DNA from: Pseudonocardia sp. MH-G8
Lineage (GTDB): Bacteria > Actinomycetota > Actinomycetes > Mycobacteriales > Pseudonocardiaceae
Length of the DNA stretch: 64,000 nucleotides
Assembly (NCBI RefSeq): GCF_002262885.1
Contig: NZ_NKYF01000004.1
Span: 186,710-250,709, forward strand
Reading direction: 5' to 3'
This document shows positions 56,359-64,000 of the stretch, piece by piece. Under the pieces are notes generated by a model, which was not told where the DNA came from, did no database searches, and saw only the letters and a list, made by a program, of their open reading frames with translations. A program made the position numbers and the translations under genes. The number at the start of each line of letters is the position of its first letter. Position 1 is the stretch's first letter.

Positions 56359-57357
56359 ATGCACCGATTCAGCCGGCCGGCGCTGCTGGCCGTCACCGCG
56401 CTCGCGCTGGCCGCGTGCAGCGTCGAGCAGCCGGAGAGCGCACCGCCCGGGGACGCGGCGGGCGCCGAGTGCGGCGGGCCCGGCGAGTACCTGATCGGCA
56501 TGTCGCAGGCGAACAACGCCGAGCCGTACCGGGAGGTGATGAACACCGACGTCGAGACCGCGGCCACGGCCGTCGAGGGCTTCGAGGTGAACGTCGCCGA
56601 CGCCGCCCAGGACAACAGCAAGCAGGTCGCCGACGTCGAGAACTTCATCACCCAGCAGGTCGACCTGCTGATCATCTCGCCGAACGAGGCCGCTCCGCTG
56701 ACCGCGGCGGTCGCCAAGGCCTACGACGCCGGCATCCCGGTGATCGTGCTGGACCGCAAGGTCGAGGGCGACAGGTACACGGCCTTCATCGGCGCCGACA
56801 ACACCGAGATCGGCCGCCAGGTGGGCCGGTACTACGCCGAGACGCTGCTGCCCCAGGGCGGCAAGGTGCTGGAGATCGCCGGCCTTCCCGGGTCGACGCC
56901 GGCGGCCGAGCGCGGGGCCGGGTTCCGCGAGGGCATCGCGTCCAACCCCGCCATCGAGATCGTGGCCAGCCAGTCCGGCGAGTGGCTGCGGGAGAAGGGC
57001 CAGTCCGTCGCGGACGCGCTGCTCAAGGCGCACCCCGACGCGACCGCGGTGTACTCGCACAACGACCCGATGGCCGAAGGCGCCTACCTCGCCGCGGACG
57101 CCGCCGGCCGGGCGGGCGACCTGATCTTCACGGGGATCGACGCGCTGCCGATCCCGTCGGGCGGCATCAAGGCGGTGGAGCAGGGCCGGTTGAAGGCCAC
57201 CTACGTCTACCCGACCGGCGGCCGGGAGGCGATCGAGCTGGCGCGCCAGATCCTCGTCGACTGCGCGGAGGTCCCGAAGACCACCACGCTGGAGACCCAG
57301 CAGGTGACGGCCGAGAACGCCGCCGCCGTGTACACGGAGCTGGGCGGACAGGGCTGA
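56359..57357 (+). CDS. CUT2 sugar-binding lipoprotein (RbsB-like)
   Basis: The 332-residue protein has a lipobox LAAC (Cys20) and a two-lobed sugar-binding fold (YLIGMSQANNAEPYREVMN, VDLLIISPNEAAPLTAAV, GIPVIVLDRKVEGDRY, YSHNDPMAEGAYLAA). It binds a sugar or polyol; the identity is open. It starts 32 bp after the permease stop. A strong hairpin ends the operon directly at its stop codon. Confidence 0.92.
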   Translation: MHRFSRPALLAVTALALAACSVEQPESAPPGDAAGAECGGPGEYLIGMSQANNAEPYREVMNTDVETAATAVEGFEVNVADAAQDNSKQVADVENFITQQVDLLIISPNEAAPLTAAVAKAYDAGIPVIVLDRKVEGDRYTAFIGADNTEIGRQVGRYYAETLLPQGGKVLEIAGLPGSTPAAERGAGFREGIASNPAIEIVASQSGEWLREKGQSVADALLKAHPDATAVYSHNDPMAEGAYLAADAAGRAGDLIFTGIDALPIPSGGIKAVEQGRLKATYVYPTGGREAIELARQILVDCAEVPKTTTLETQQVTAENAAAVYTELGGQG

Positions 57358-57399
57358 GCCGCACACCAGGACCGTCAGGACAGCACTGGTGTGCGGCTC
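57356..57399. terminator. Operon terminator hairpin
   Basis: Fourteen bases (GAGCCGCACACCAG, 57356-57369) pair exactly with 57386-57399 across a 16-base loop. The stem begins within the TGA stop codon of the binding-protein gene. It may also stop transcription from the convergent SDR gene. Confidence 0.85.
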
Positions 57400-57500
57400 G
57401 GCGCATTTCCCGCTTCGTGATCGTTCCGGTTCGCATCCCGGGGTCGTCCGCATCGCGCTGCTGCGCTTCTCGCAGCGACCATGCTCCGTGAGACGGCCGC

Positions 57501-58139
57501 TCACCCGTGCCGGACCTCGCGTTCCCAGCTCCCGCGGGGCTGGGAGTGCAGCCGCCAGTAGTGCTCGGCGATGTCGTCGGGGTCGTACGCCGTTCCGGGT
57601 GCGACCGGCCCTCCGACCGTCACGGACGCGACGTGCACGCCCGCCGGGCCGTAGGTCGCGTCCAGGAGGTCGACGGCGGTGCGCACGGCCGCCTTGCCGA
57701 GCGACAGGCTCACGTAGCCGGGCACGGGCTCGGGCATCCCGCCCGTCACCAAGAAGGTGCCGCGGCCGCGCGCGGCCATGCCGGGGGCGACCTGCGCGGC
57801 GGTACTCAGCACGCTGACCACGTTGACCGCCAGGGTGTCCAGGAGCTGCCCGGCCGACAACTCGCCCACGGTGTCCGGGCGGATCACCGCGGTGTTGTGC
57901 ACCACCACGTCCGGCGGTCCGAGCTCGGCCGACGCGTGGTCGAGCGCGGCGCGCAGGCCCTCCTCGTCCGCGACGTCGGCGGTCAGGGTCAGCGTCCGCC
58001 CCGGCAGCGATCGCGCCACGTCCTCCACCGTGGCCGCCGTGCGCGCGATCAGCGCCACGGCCGCTCCCTCCGCCGCGAACCTCGCCGCCACCGCGCGCCC
58101 GATCCCGGGACCCGCCCCGACCACCACCACCGTGTCCAC
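57501..58139 (-). CDS. Atypical short-chain dehydrogenase/reductase
   Basis: The 212-residue Rossmann protein has the nucleotide motif GAGPGIGRAVA, DVADEEGL and HNTAV, but the catalytic YxxxK is altered to LSLGK (YVSLSLGKAA), so Tyr is missing at the standard position. It may have lost activity or use another residue. GTG 58139 is the start. It lies downstream of murA on the same strand. Confidence 0.8.
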   Translation of the reverse strand: MDTVVVVGAGPGIGRAVAARFAAEGAAVALIARTAATVEDVARSLPGRTLTLTADVADEEGLRAALDHASAELGPPDVVVHNTAVIRPDTVGELSAGQLLDTLAVNVVSVLSTAAQVAPGMAARGRGTFLVTGGMPEPVPGYVSLSLGKAAVRTAVDLLDATYGPAGVHVASVTVGGPVAPGTAYDPDDIAEHYWRLHSQPRGSWEREVRHG

Positions 58140-58190
58140 GCCAGGACCGTAAGGCCTGACACCAGTGGCAAGGTCAAGGAACCGGGGGCA

Positions 58191-59459
58191 CTAGCGGTCG
58201 GGCTCGCTGCGCACCCGGGCGACGTCGGCACCGAGGGACCGCAGGTTCTCGACGAACCGCGGGTAACCGCGATCGATGTGCTCGATGTCCCAGACCTCGG
58301 TCTGCCCCTCGGCGCACAGCCCGGCCAGCACGAGGCCCGCACCCGCACGGATGTCGCTCGCCCACACCGGCGCGCTGGAGAGCCGCTCGACCCCGCGCAC
58401 GACCGCGTGGTGGCCGTCCGTGCGGGCGTCGGCGCCCAGGCGCACCATCTCGTCGACGAACCGGAACCGCGCCTCGAACACGTTCTCGGTGATCATCGAC
58501 GTACCGTCGGCCACCGCCGAGAGCGCGATGGCCATCGGCTGCAGGTCGGTGGCGAACCCGGGGTAGGGCAGGGTCACGAAGTCGACGGCGCGCGGCCGCC
58601 CGTCCATCCGGACGGTGAACTCGTCGGTGCCCATCGTCGTCTCGGCGCCTGCGCTGCGCAGCTTGTCCAGGACCAGGTCGATGTGGTGCGGGTCGACCCC
58701 GCGCACGGTGACCTCACCGCGCGACATCGTCGCGGCGAACGCCCATGTGGCGCCGACGATCCGGTCGCCGATCACGCGGTGCTCGGTGGGCTGCAGACCG
58801 GTCACGCCGTGGACGGTGAGGGTGGAGCTGCCGACGCCGTCGACCTTCGCGCCCATCTGCTGCAGCATCGTGCACAGATCGACGATCTCCGGCTCGCGTG
58901 CAGCGTTGTCGATCACCGTGGTGCCCTCGGCGAGCACGGCGGCCATGAGGATGTTCTCGGTGGCGCCCACGCTGGGGAAGTCGAGCCAGATCTGCGCGCC
59001 CCGCAGCTCGTCGGCCTGCGCGACGACCCGGCCGTGCTCGATCTCGGTGGTCGCCCCGAGCTTGCGCAGACCGGCCTGGTGCATGTCGAGCGGGCGCGAG
59101 CCGATCGCGTCACCACCGGGGAGCGGCACGACCGCGCGACGGCACCGCGCCAGCAGCGGCCCGAGGACGCAGACCGATGCGCGCAGCCGCGACACCGACC
59201 GGTAGTCCGCCTGCGCGCCCGGCTGCGCCGGGACGTCGATGCTGACGGTGCCGTGGTCGACCTCCACCGCGCAGCCGAGGCTGCGCAGCACGTCGGCCAT
59301 GAGGGGTACGTCCAGGATCTCGGGGCAGTTCGTGATGGTGGTCGTGCCCTCTGCCAACAGCGCCGCCGCCATCAGTTTCAGCACGCTGTTCTTCGCCCCG
59401 ACCACGTCGACGGCGCCGACGAGCCGGGCGCCCCCGTTGACCGCGAAGTGCTCTGCCAC
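58191..59459 (-). CDS. murA: MurA, UDP-GlcNAc enolpyruvyl transferase (Asp117 variant)
   Basis: MurA transfers enolpyruvate from PEP to UDP-GlcNAc, the first step of peptidoglycan synthesis. The 422-residue protein has GAKNSVLKL and the active loop [20 protein letters not shown]. There the usual Cys is Asp117, the same replacement found in mycobacteria that makes the enzyme insensitive to fosfomycin. The GTG is at 59459. In related genomes murA lies near the ATP synthase operon, which fits the right end of this window. Confidence 0.96.
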   Translation of the reverse strand: MAEHFAVNGGARLVGAVDVVGAKNSVLKLMAAALLAEGTTTITNCPEILDVPLMADVLRSLGCAVEVDHGTVSIDVPAQPGAQADYRSVSRLRASVCVLGPLLARCRRAVVPLPGGDAIGSRPLDMHQAGLRKLGATTEIEHGRVVAQADELRGAQIWLDFPSVGATENILMAAVLAEGTTVIDNAAREPEIVDLCTMLQQMGAKVDGVGSSTLTVHGVTGLQPTEHRVIGDRIVGATWAFAATMSRGEVTVRGVDPHHIDLVLDKLRSAGAETTMGTDEFTVRMDGRPRAVDFVTLPYPGFATDLQPMAIALSAVADGTSMITENVFEARFRFVDEMVRLGADARTDGHHAVVRGVERLSSAPVWASDIRAGAGLVLAGLCAEGQTEVWDIEHIDRGYPRFVENLRSLGADVARVRSEPDR

Positions 59460-59488
59460 GCGCAGACGCTATCCCGCCCGCCATGCAG

Positions 59489-60100
59489 CTACGCGACGGG
59501 AGGCGCCAGCACGCCCCAGGCCGCCACGAGGCAGTCCACCACGGCGTCCAGCTCCGCACGCGTGGCTCCGTCGCGCGCCTGCAGCGACATCCCGTACTGC
59601 ACCGACATGACGTAGGCGGCCAACGCACCGGTGTCCGCGCCGGACGGCACGTCGCCGTCCGCCTGGCCGCGCGCGAGCCGCTCCCGGACGGCAGCCGTGG
59701 CGCCGGCCCGCTGCTCGGCGAGGAAGTCACGGATGCCGGCGGTGCTCGGCGTGTACGTCGTGGCCCCCAGCACGATCATGCATCCGGTCGGGCGGCCCGG
59801 CTCGGTGTAGGAGCGGACGTTCGCCCGCAGCATGGCCTCGACACCCTCGCGGGCCGTCGGTGCCTCGCGCAGCGCGCGCAGCGCCGGCTCACCTTCCACG
59901 TCCTCGTAGACGGCGACGGCCTCGCGGAACAGCTCCTCCTTGCACCCGAAGGCCGCGTACAGGCTGGGCGGACGGATGCCCATCGCCGCCGTCAGGTCGC
60001 CGATGGAGGTGCCCTCGTAGCCGTGCTCCCAGAAGGTCTCCATGGCGCGCTTCAGCGCCTCATCGCGGTCGAACCCGCGAGGGCGTCCTCGCTCCGCCAT
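59489..60100 (-). CDS. TetR-family regulator
   Basis: The 203-residue regulator has the [33 protein letters not shown] (in part: recognition helix PPSLYAAFG) and a C-terminal TetR_C domain of the short-chain-dehydrogenase-partner type. GAAAGGAGG lies about seven bases before the ATG. It is divergent from the SDR gene; the palindrome at 60172-60183 is the likely operator. Confidence 0.92.
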   Translation of the reverse strand: MAERGRPRGFDRDEALKRAMETFWEHGYEGTSIGDLTAAMGIRPPSLYAAFGCKEELFREAVAVYEDVEGEPALRALREAPTAREGVEAMLRANVRSYTEPGRPTGCMIVLGATTYTPSTAGIRDFLAEQRAGATAAVRERLARGQADGDVPSGADTGALAAYVMSVQYGMSLQARDGATRAELDAVVDCLVAAWGVLAPPVA

Positions 60101-60137
60101 GAGCCCTCCTTTCTGTAGCGCTCCCTCAAGATACTCC

Positions 60138-60183
60138 TTGACAGCTCGTCGCCGCAGTGGTCAGACTTCAATAGTGATCACTA
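60138..60183 (+). promoter_or_regulatory. SDR promoter with TetR-type palindrome over the start codon
   Basis: TTGACA (60138-60143), an 18-bp spacer and CAGACT (60162-60167) end six bases before GTG 60174. TAGTGATCACTA (60172-60183) is a perfect 12-bp palindrome covering that GTG, flanked by CTACAGAAA and, further upstream, TTTCTGTAG. Repression by the divergent TetR is inferred. Confidence 0.7.
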
Positions 60184-60929
60184 CAGAAACAGATGCCCTC
60201 ACCGACCGCGTGGCCCTGGTGACCGGAGGCAGCAGGGGGATCGGTGCCGCCGTCGCGCTCCGCCTGGCCCGGGAGGGCGCCGACGTGGCGCTCACCTACC
60301 GCGCAGATGCCGACAGCGCCGCGCGCGTCGTGAAGGAGATCGAGGAACTCGGCCGCCGCGGCCTCGCGTTGCAGGCCGACAGCAGCGACGCCGACGCCGT
60401 CCGCGCCGCCGTCGACACCACCGCACGGGAGCTGGGCCGGCTCGACATCCTCGTCAACAACGCCGGTGTCTTCCCGTTCGGCCCGTTCGAGGAGGTGGGC
60501 CTCGACGAGCTCGACCGCACCTTGTCGATCCACGTGCGCGCCGCCTTCGTCGCCGCCCAAGCGGCGTCCCCGCACCTCGGCGCGGGCGGGCGGATCATCA
60601 GCATCGGCAGCAACCTCGCCGAGCGGGTGCCGTTCCCCGGTATCGCGCTCTACGCCACGACCAAGTCCGCCCTGCTCGGGTACACCCGAGCGCTCGCCCG
60701 CGAGCTGGGGCCACGCGGCATCACCGTCAACGTGGTGCAGCCGGGCTCCACGGACACCGACATGAACCCGGCCGACTCCGGGAACGCCGAGCACCAGCGT
60801 TCGCTCACGGCCCTGGGCCGCTACCAGACCCCCGACGAGCTGGCCGCCACCGTCGCCCACCTGGCGGGCCCCGGCGGCCGCACCATCACCGGCGCCTCCC
60901 TGGTGGTGGACGCGGGCACCAACGCCTGA
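60174..60929 (+). CDS. Short-chain dehydrogenase/reductase (3-oxoacyl-ACP reductase-like)
   Basis: The 251-residue SDR has TGGSRGIGAAVA (coenzyme), NNAGVFPFG, the catalytic Ser of ISIGSN, YATTKSALLGYTRALA (Tyr, Lys) and the C-terminal TGASLVVDAGTNA. The missing acidic residue after the second strand suggests NADPH use. The GTG start is leaderless by promoter position. It is partner to the divergent TetR gene and may serve redox detoxification. Confidence 0.92.
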   Translation: MITTETDALTDRVALVTGGSRGIGAAVALRLAREGADVALTYRADADSAARVVKEIEELGRRGLALQADSSDADAVRAAVDTTARELGRLDILVNNAGVFPFGPFEEVGLDELDRTLSIHVRAAFVAAQAASPHLGAGGRIISIGSNLAERVPFPGIALYATTKSALLGYTRALARELGPRGITVNVVQPGSTDTDMNPADSGNAEHQRSLTALGRYQTPDELAATVAHLAGPGGRTITGASLVVDAGTNA

Positions 60930-61005
60930 GCGCGACACGAGCGCACGGCGGGCGCGACTCGCGGCACTCCGCGAGTCGCGCCACCATCCCCGCGGTGTCG
61001 CGCTC
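60928..61005. terminator. Nested inverted repeats after the SDR gene
   Basis: GAGCGCGACAC (60928-60938) pairs with GTGTCGCGCTC (60995-61005). Inside, GGCGCGACTCGCGG (60951-60964) pairs exactly with 60969-60982 over a 4-base loop. The outer stem begins in the stop codon. It can act as terminator; the inner motif recurs in the 63.3-63.6 kb repeats. Confidence 0.6.
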
Positions 61006-61133
61006 CGGATGCACGCGTATCGCGGGCTTGACGCAGGAGTCGCGCCGAGCACCTCCCGCGCAGGCCGATCGCCGATCCGGCGGCGACCGCCAATTTAGTA
61101 GCCATGTACATAATTGCCATGTACGGTTTTCTC

Positions 61134-61598
61134 ATGGGATCAGGACCTCCGGGCGCCGCCGCGGGCGCCACCGTCTGGCGGCTCGCGACGAAGTGGCGCT
61201 CCGCGGTCGACCGCGCACTGGCGCCGCTGGGACTCACACACGCCCAGTACGTCCTGCTGGCCGCCCTGCACGGCCTGGAACGAGCGGGACGGCAGCCGAC
61301 CCAGCGCGAGCTGGCCGACGAGACCGGCCTGGAGGCGCTGTACGTCTCCAAACTGGCGCGCACGCTCGAGGCGAACGGCCTCATCACCCGTCGGCGCGAC
61401 GCGCACGACACCCGGGCCGTCCGGCTCATCCTCACCGACCACGGGCGGGCGAGCGCACCGCCGGCCATGCGGACCGTCCAGGAGCTGCTCGAACGCCTCC
61501 TCGCACCGATCGGCGGCCGGGACGGCGCACGCGCGACCGCGCTCGTCCGCGAGCTCGGTGTGCTGCTCGACGCCCCGCTCGATCCCCCGTCCTCGTAA
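61134..61598 (+). CDS. MarR-family regulator of the dehalogenase operon
   Basis: The 154-residue regulator has MarR winged-helix motifs (THAQYVLLAALHG, RELADETGLEALYVSKLARTLEANGLITRRRD). Upstream ATGs at 61104 and 61119 are in frame, but GCCATGTAC is repeated there (61101-61109, 61116-61124) with the palindrome ATGTACAT. That looks like an operator, so ATG 61134 is preferred. It lies 22 bp before the dehalogenase gene and probably controls it. Confidence 0.85.
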   Translation: MGSGPPGAAAGATVWRLATKWRSAVDRALAPLGLTHAQYVLLAALHGLERAGRQPTQRELADETGLEALYVSKLARTLEANGLITRRRDAHDTRAVRLILTDHGRASAPPAMRTVQELLERLLAPIGGRDGARATALVRELGVLLDAPLDPPSS

Positions 61599-61620
61599 CA
61601 GCTCCAGAAGGGTGCCCCCG

Positions 61621-62469
61621 ATGCCGGTGATCCCCGTCCTCGACTCCACCATCCACCACACGGAGACCGGCAGCGGGGCGACGTTCGTCTTCCTGCACGG
61701 CAACCCCGCCTCGTCCCACATGTGGCGCGGCGTCCTGCCCCACGTCGGGCCGGGGCGGCTGCTCGCGCCCGACCTGATCGGGATGGGTCGGTCCGGCAAA
61801 CCCGACATCCCGTACCTGTTCGCCGACCACACCCGCTACCTCGACGCCTGGTTCGATGCCCTCGAACTCCACGACGTGGTGCTGGTCGGCCACGACTGGG
61901 GCGGGGCGCTCGCCTGCGACTGGGCCTCCCGGCACCCCGAGCGGGTTCGTGGGCTGGCCCTGTTCGAAGCGATCATCAAGCCGATCGACCTGGACACACT
62001 GACGCCGCAGGCGCGGGCCCGCGCCGACATGGTCCGCACCCGCGGGGAGGAGCTGCTGGAGTCCGACCAGCTCATCCGGATGGCCTACACCGGCGGGGTG
62101 CGCACGCCGGTCACCGACGAGACCCTGGCCGACTATCTCGCTCCGTTCCCGACCCCGCGGACCCGTCGACCCGTGCTGGCCTGGGCTCAGCAGATCCCGC
62201 TCGGCGGCGAGCCGGCCGAGATCGTCGCCCGCGTCGAGGTCTACGACGCGTGGCTCGCCAAGAGCACCGACGTGCCGAAGCTCCTGCTGACGTTCGACGG
62301 CTCGCCGACCCTGATGATCGACCCCGACCTGGCGGCGTGGTGCGCGGAGAACATCGCCGGTCTGGACATCGTGGCCTGCGGCGAGGCCGGACACCACGCC
62401 GCGGAGGATCGGCCGCGGGAGATCGCGGCCGCCGTGGCCACGTGGGCCGACGAGAACGGCCTGCGCTGA
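61621..62469 (+). CDS. dhaA: Haloalkane dehalogenase (DhaA-like alpha/beta hydrolase)
   Basis: Haloalkane dehalogenases cut carbon-halogen bonds of small alkyl halides. The 282-residue protein has the nucleophile Asp92 (VGHDWGGAL) with halide-binding Trp93 and Asn28 (HGNPASS), the acid Glu116 (FEAIIKP) and base His258 (GEAGHHAAEDRP). All match DhaA positions by spacing. AGAAGG lies some nine bases before the ATG. It is preceded by a MarR regulator. Epoxide hydrolase or another hydrolase is less likely because of the Asn-Trp halide pair. Confidence 0.87.
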   Translation: MPVIPVLDSTIHHTETGSGATFVFLHGNPASSHMWRGVLPHVGPGRLLAPDLIGMGRSGKPDIPYLFADHTRYLDAWFDALELHDVVLVGHDWGGALACDWASRHPERVRGLALFEAIIKPIDLDTLTPQARARADMVRTRGEELLESDQLIRMAYTGGVRTPVTDETLADYLAPFPTPRTRRPVLAWAQQIPLGGEPAEIVARVEVYDAWLAKSTDVPKLLLTFDGSPTLMIDPDLAAWCAENIAGLDIVACGEAGHHAAEDRPREIAAAVATWADENGLR

Positions 62470-62521
62470 GATCGCGACACCGACGCCCGGAGAGCGGGTC
62501 GGGTGCACGCGTGTCGCGATC
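62470..62521. terminator. Inverted repeat after dhaA
   Basis: GATCGCGACAC (62470-62480) pairs with GTGTCGCGATC (62511-62521), with a small inner CCCG/CGGG stem. It closely resembles the outer stem at 60928-61005, so both belong to one family of intergenic repeats that can terminate transcription. Confidence 0.6.
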
Positions 62522-62704
62522 CGCGCCGGCCATGCAGGCGGCGGGGGGCATCGCCTGGTGCGGGCGCCCCGGTGGTCTCGACCCGCCTCTCCGACGGCGC
62601 CGCGGAGCACCCCGACGTGCGGATCATCCGATGGCCCTCGTGGGTGTGGTCGCCACCGTCGTGCGGCGCAAGCGGCACGCGGCAACCGACATAGGCTGAC
62701 ACCC

Positions 62705-63292
62705 ATGGCCGTGCACCTGACCAGGATCTACACCAAGACCGGCGACGACGGCACCACCGCGCTCGGCGACTTCAGCCGCGTCCGCAAGACCGACGTCCGC
62801 ATCACGGCGTACGCCGACACGGACGAGTGCAACGCCGCGCTCGGCGTCGCCGTCACGGTCGGCGGCCTGGCACCGGAGGTCGTCGAACCCCTCCGGCAGG
62901 TGCAGAACGACCTCTTCGACGTCGGCGCGGACCTCTGCGCGCCGATCGTCGAGGATCCGCAGTACCCGCCGCTGCGGGTCACCGAGGAGTACGTCACCCG
63001 GCTCGAGGGCTGGTGCGACGCGTTCAACGAAGGCCTGCCCAAGCTGGACTCGTTCATCCTGCCCGGTGGCACGCCCGGCGCCGCGTACCTGCACGTGGCC
63101 CGCACCGTCTCGCGCCGGGCCGAACGCTCGGCCTGGGCGCTGCTGGACGAGGACCCCGAGCGCACCAACCCGCTCACGGCGAAGTACCTCAACCGCCTGT
63201 CCGACCTGCTGTTCATCCTGGGCCGCGTGGCCAACCCCGACGGCGACGTCCTCTGGCACCCCGGCGGCCCTCACACCCCTGACGCCCCCTGA
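62705..63292 (+). CDS. PduO-type ATP:cob(I)alamin adenosyltransferase
   Basis: The enzyme adenosylates cob(I)alamin to make the coenzyme of mutases such as Ecm. The 195-residue protein has TKTGDDGTTALGD, DECNAALG, FDVGADLC, DSFILPGGTPGA, RAERSAW and YLNRLSDLLFILGR, the PduO/MMAB signature. TAGGCT (62692-62697) ends seven bases before the ATG with no ribosome site. In mycobacteria the orthologue also lies beside murA and the DUF2550 gene. Confidence 0.93.
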   Translation: MAVHLTRIYTKTGDDGTTALGDFSRVRKTDVRITAYADTDECNAALGVAVTVGGLAPEVVEPLRQVQNDLFDVGADLCAPIVEDPQYPPLRVTEEYVTRLEGWCDAFNEGLPKLDSFILPGGTPGAAYLHVARTVSRRAERSAWALLDEDPERTNPLTAKYLNRLSDLLFILGRVANPDGDVLWHPGGPHTPDAP

Positions 63293-63608
63293 ACCCGCGA
63301 GTCGCGCCCCTCCCCCCGCAAGTCGCGACCCCACCCCCGCGAATCGCAGCCCCACCCCCCGCGAATCGCGGCCCCACCCCCGCGAGTCGCGACCCCACCC
63401 CCGCGAATCGCGGCCTTACTCCCGCGAGTCGCGGCCACACGCAGGCAACTCGCGTTGTCGGTGCGCGGATGCCGCGGCGCAGAAGTATCAGGCGCGCTCA
63501 CGTAGCGCTGAGGCACCAGCTGTGACCCCGAGACGCGCGCGGCAGACCCCGAAACGCGGGGGTTCAGGGCGCGACTCACGGGATTGAGAGCGCGACTCGC
63601 GGGGTGGG
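63293..63608. other. Intergenic region between the adenosyltransferase and DUF2550 genes
   Basis: Just over 300 bp filled mostly by the 21-bp repeat array (63294-63450) and more GCGACTCGCG motifs at 63569-63601. No gene or clear promoter was seen. It may also act as a terminator for the two convergent genes. Confidence 0.65.
63294..63450. repeat. Array of seven 21-bp repeats with palindromic core
   Basis: The core CGCGARTCGCG occurs at 63296, 63317, 63338, 63360, 63381, 63402 and 63423, that is every 21 or 22 bp, with C/A-rich CCCCACCC between. An eighth, decayed copy (AACTCGCG) ends near 63455. Some copies are perfect palindromes around one base. The related motif GCGCGACTCGCGG is found at 60953 and 63588. 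It is too short-spaced for a CRISPR and codes for nothing. Confidence 0.8.
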
Positions 63609-64000
63609 TCAGGAGGCCTGGCGGTAGCCGGTGCGGCCCGGCGGTGTGGCTTCGACCCAGGACAGGAAGCCGGTCAGGACGCCGGGGGCCATGGCGAGCT
63701 CCAGCTCCACGCCCCGGAGGCGGCAGTGCAGCACCGAGGCACCGCTCGGGATGACGTAGGCCTCGGGGTTGGACGGCGTGCGCCGGTCGACGATCTCGAG
63801 CTCCGTGCGATCGACCACGACCGTGGGGCCCGGGCGCAGGGACGTCAGCCGGAACCAGGCGAGCTCGTCGCCCCGGTAGCGCCCCACACCGAAGTGCCAG
63901 CCGGCGGTGCCGTCGCCGGCACGGAGCCGGAAACGAGCTGCGGGGCGGCGGCGCAGACAGACGTCCACGCCACCGCCCCGCATGAGTCGTACTCTCCGAA
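63609..64000 (-). CDS. DUF2550 membrane protein, C-terminal part (cut by window edge)
   Basis: The frame is open to the right edge (upstream residues RRVRLMRGGGVDV), so the N-terminal membrane segment lies outside. The visible 130 residues match DUF2550: WHFGVGRYRGDELAWFRLTSLRPGPTVVVDR, VIPSGASVLHCR and LTGFLSWVEATPPG. In actinobacteria this gene is next to atpC, consistent with the ATP synthase operon lying to the right. Confidence 0.85.
   Translation of the reverse strand, partial: RRVRLMRGGGVDVCLRRRPAARFRLRAGDGTAGWHFGVGRYRGDELAWFRLTSLRPGPTVVVDRTELEIVDRRTPSNPEAYVIPSGASVLHCRLRGVELELAMAPGVLTGFLSWVEATPPGRTGYRQAS

Noticed and set aside
63294..63450. CRISPR array
   Set aside because: Repeats are spaced every 21-22 bp with only short C/A-rich joints, no unique spacers and no cas genes nearby.

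Overview
The window is high-GC DNA from an actinobacterium, most likely of the Pseudonocardiaceae (Pseudonocardia-like; inferred from codon use, GC content and gene content). The backbone order glgE, glgB, a thioredoxin-TPR protein, acetyl-CoA acetyltransferase, methylmalonyl-CoA epimerase, nucS, murA, a PduO-type cobalamin adenosyltransferase and a DUF2550 gene resembles, from memory, the Mycobacterium tuberculosis stretch from Rv1327c to Rv1312. The ATP synthase operon would therefore be expected just beyond the right edge. No tRNA, rRNA or CRISPR array was recognised.

Layout. 0-12 kb: a truncated siderophore-type lipoprotein, then the complete GlgE route of alpha-glucan metabolism: glgE, treS, a maltokinase and glgB, the last with an unusual C-terminal tail. 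A two-domain ABM protein, an ECF sigma factor and a HELTH putative peptidase are interspersed. 12-23 kb: a GT87 membrane glycosyltransferase, a secreted zinc peptidase, an ArsR/SRPBCC pair, a LacI regulator, an adenosine deaminase, a thioredoxin-TPR protein, small proteins, a MarR regulator, and a pentapeptide-repeat membrane protein coupled to an HTH protein. 23-32 kb: acyl-CoA metabolism (meaB, thiolase, epimerase, crotonyl-CoA carboxylase/reductase, a double 3-hydroxyacyl-CoA dehydrogenase, an aldehyde dehydrogenase). With ethylmalonyl-CoA mutase at 49-51 kb and the cobalamin adenosyltransferase at 62.7 kb this makes a large part of an ethylmalonyl-CoA pathway. 32.7-40.5 kb: vapBC, nucS, a WYL regulator, a Nudix hydrolase, a TPR membrane protein, a P450/TetR pair and a crotonase. 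40.5-44.3 kb: an accessory region with a 538-bp element bounded by inverted repeats, an orphan solute-binding protein and an AT-richer patch with remnants of small secreted proteins. 44.3-47.4 kb: an ehuBCDA-type ectoine/amino-acid uptake operon. 47.6-57.4 kb: a 14-residue-repeat protein, an acetyltransferase, ethylmalonyl-CoA mutase, small membrane proteins and a CUT2 sugar ABC transporter. 57.5-64 kb: an atypical SDR, murA with Asp117, a TetR/SDR pair, a MarR/haloalkane dehalogenase pair, the cobalamin adenosyltransferase, a 21-bp repeat array and the DUF2550 gene cut by the edge.

Two themes recur. About a dozen genes have a -10-like hexamer ending 5-7 nt before the start codon and no Shine-Dalgarno sequence, which suggests leaderless transcripts. 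Intergenic regions carry dispersed or tandem repeats. The most unusual item is a tandem 14-bp repeat at the start of the DUF1206 gene (52.6-52.7 kb), which creates four overlapping five-codon ORFs that feed into the real start codon.
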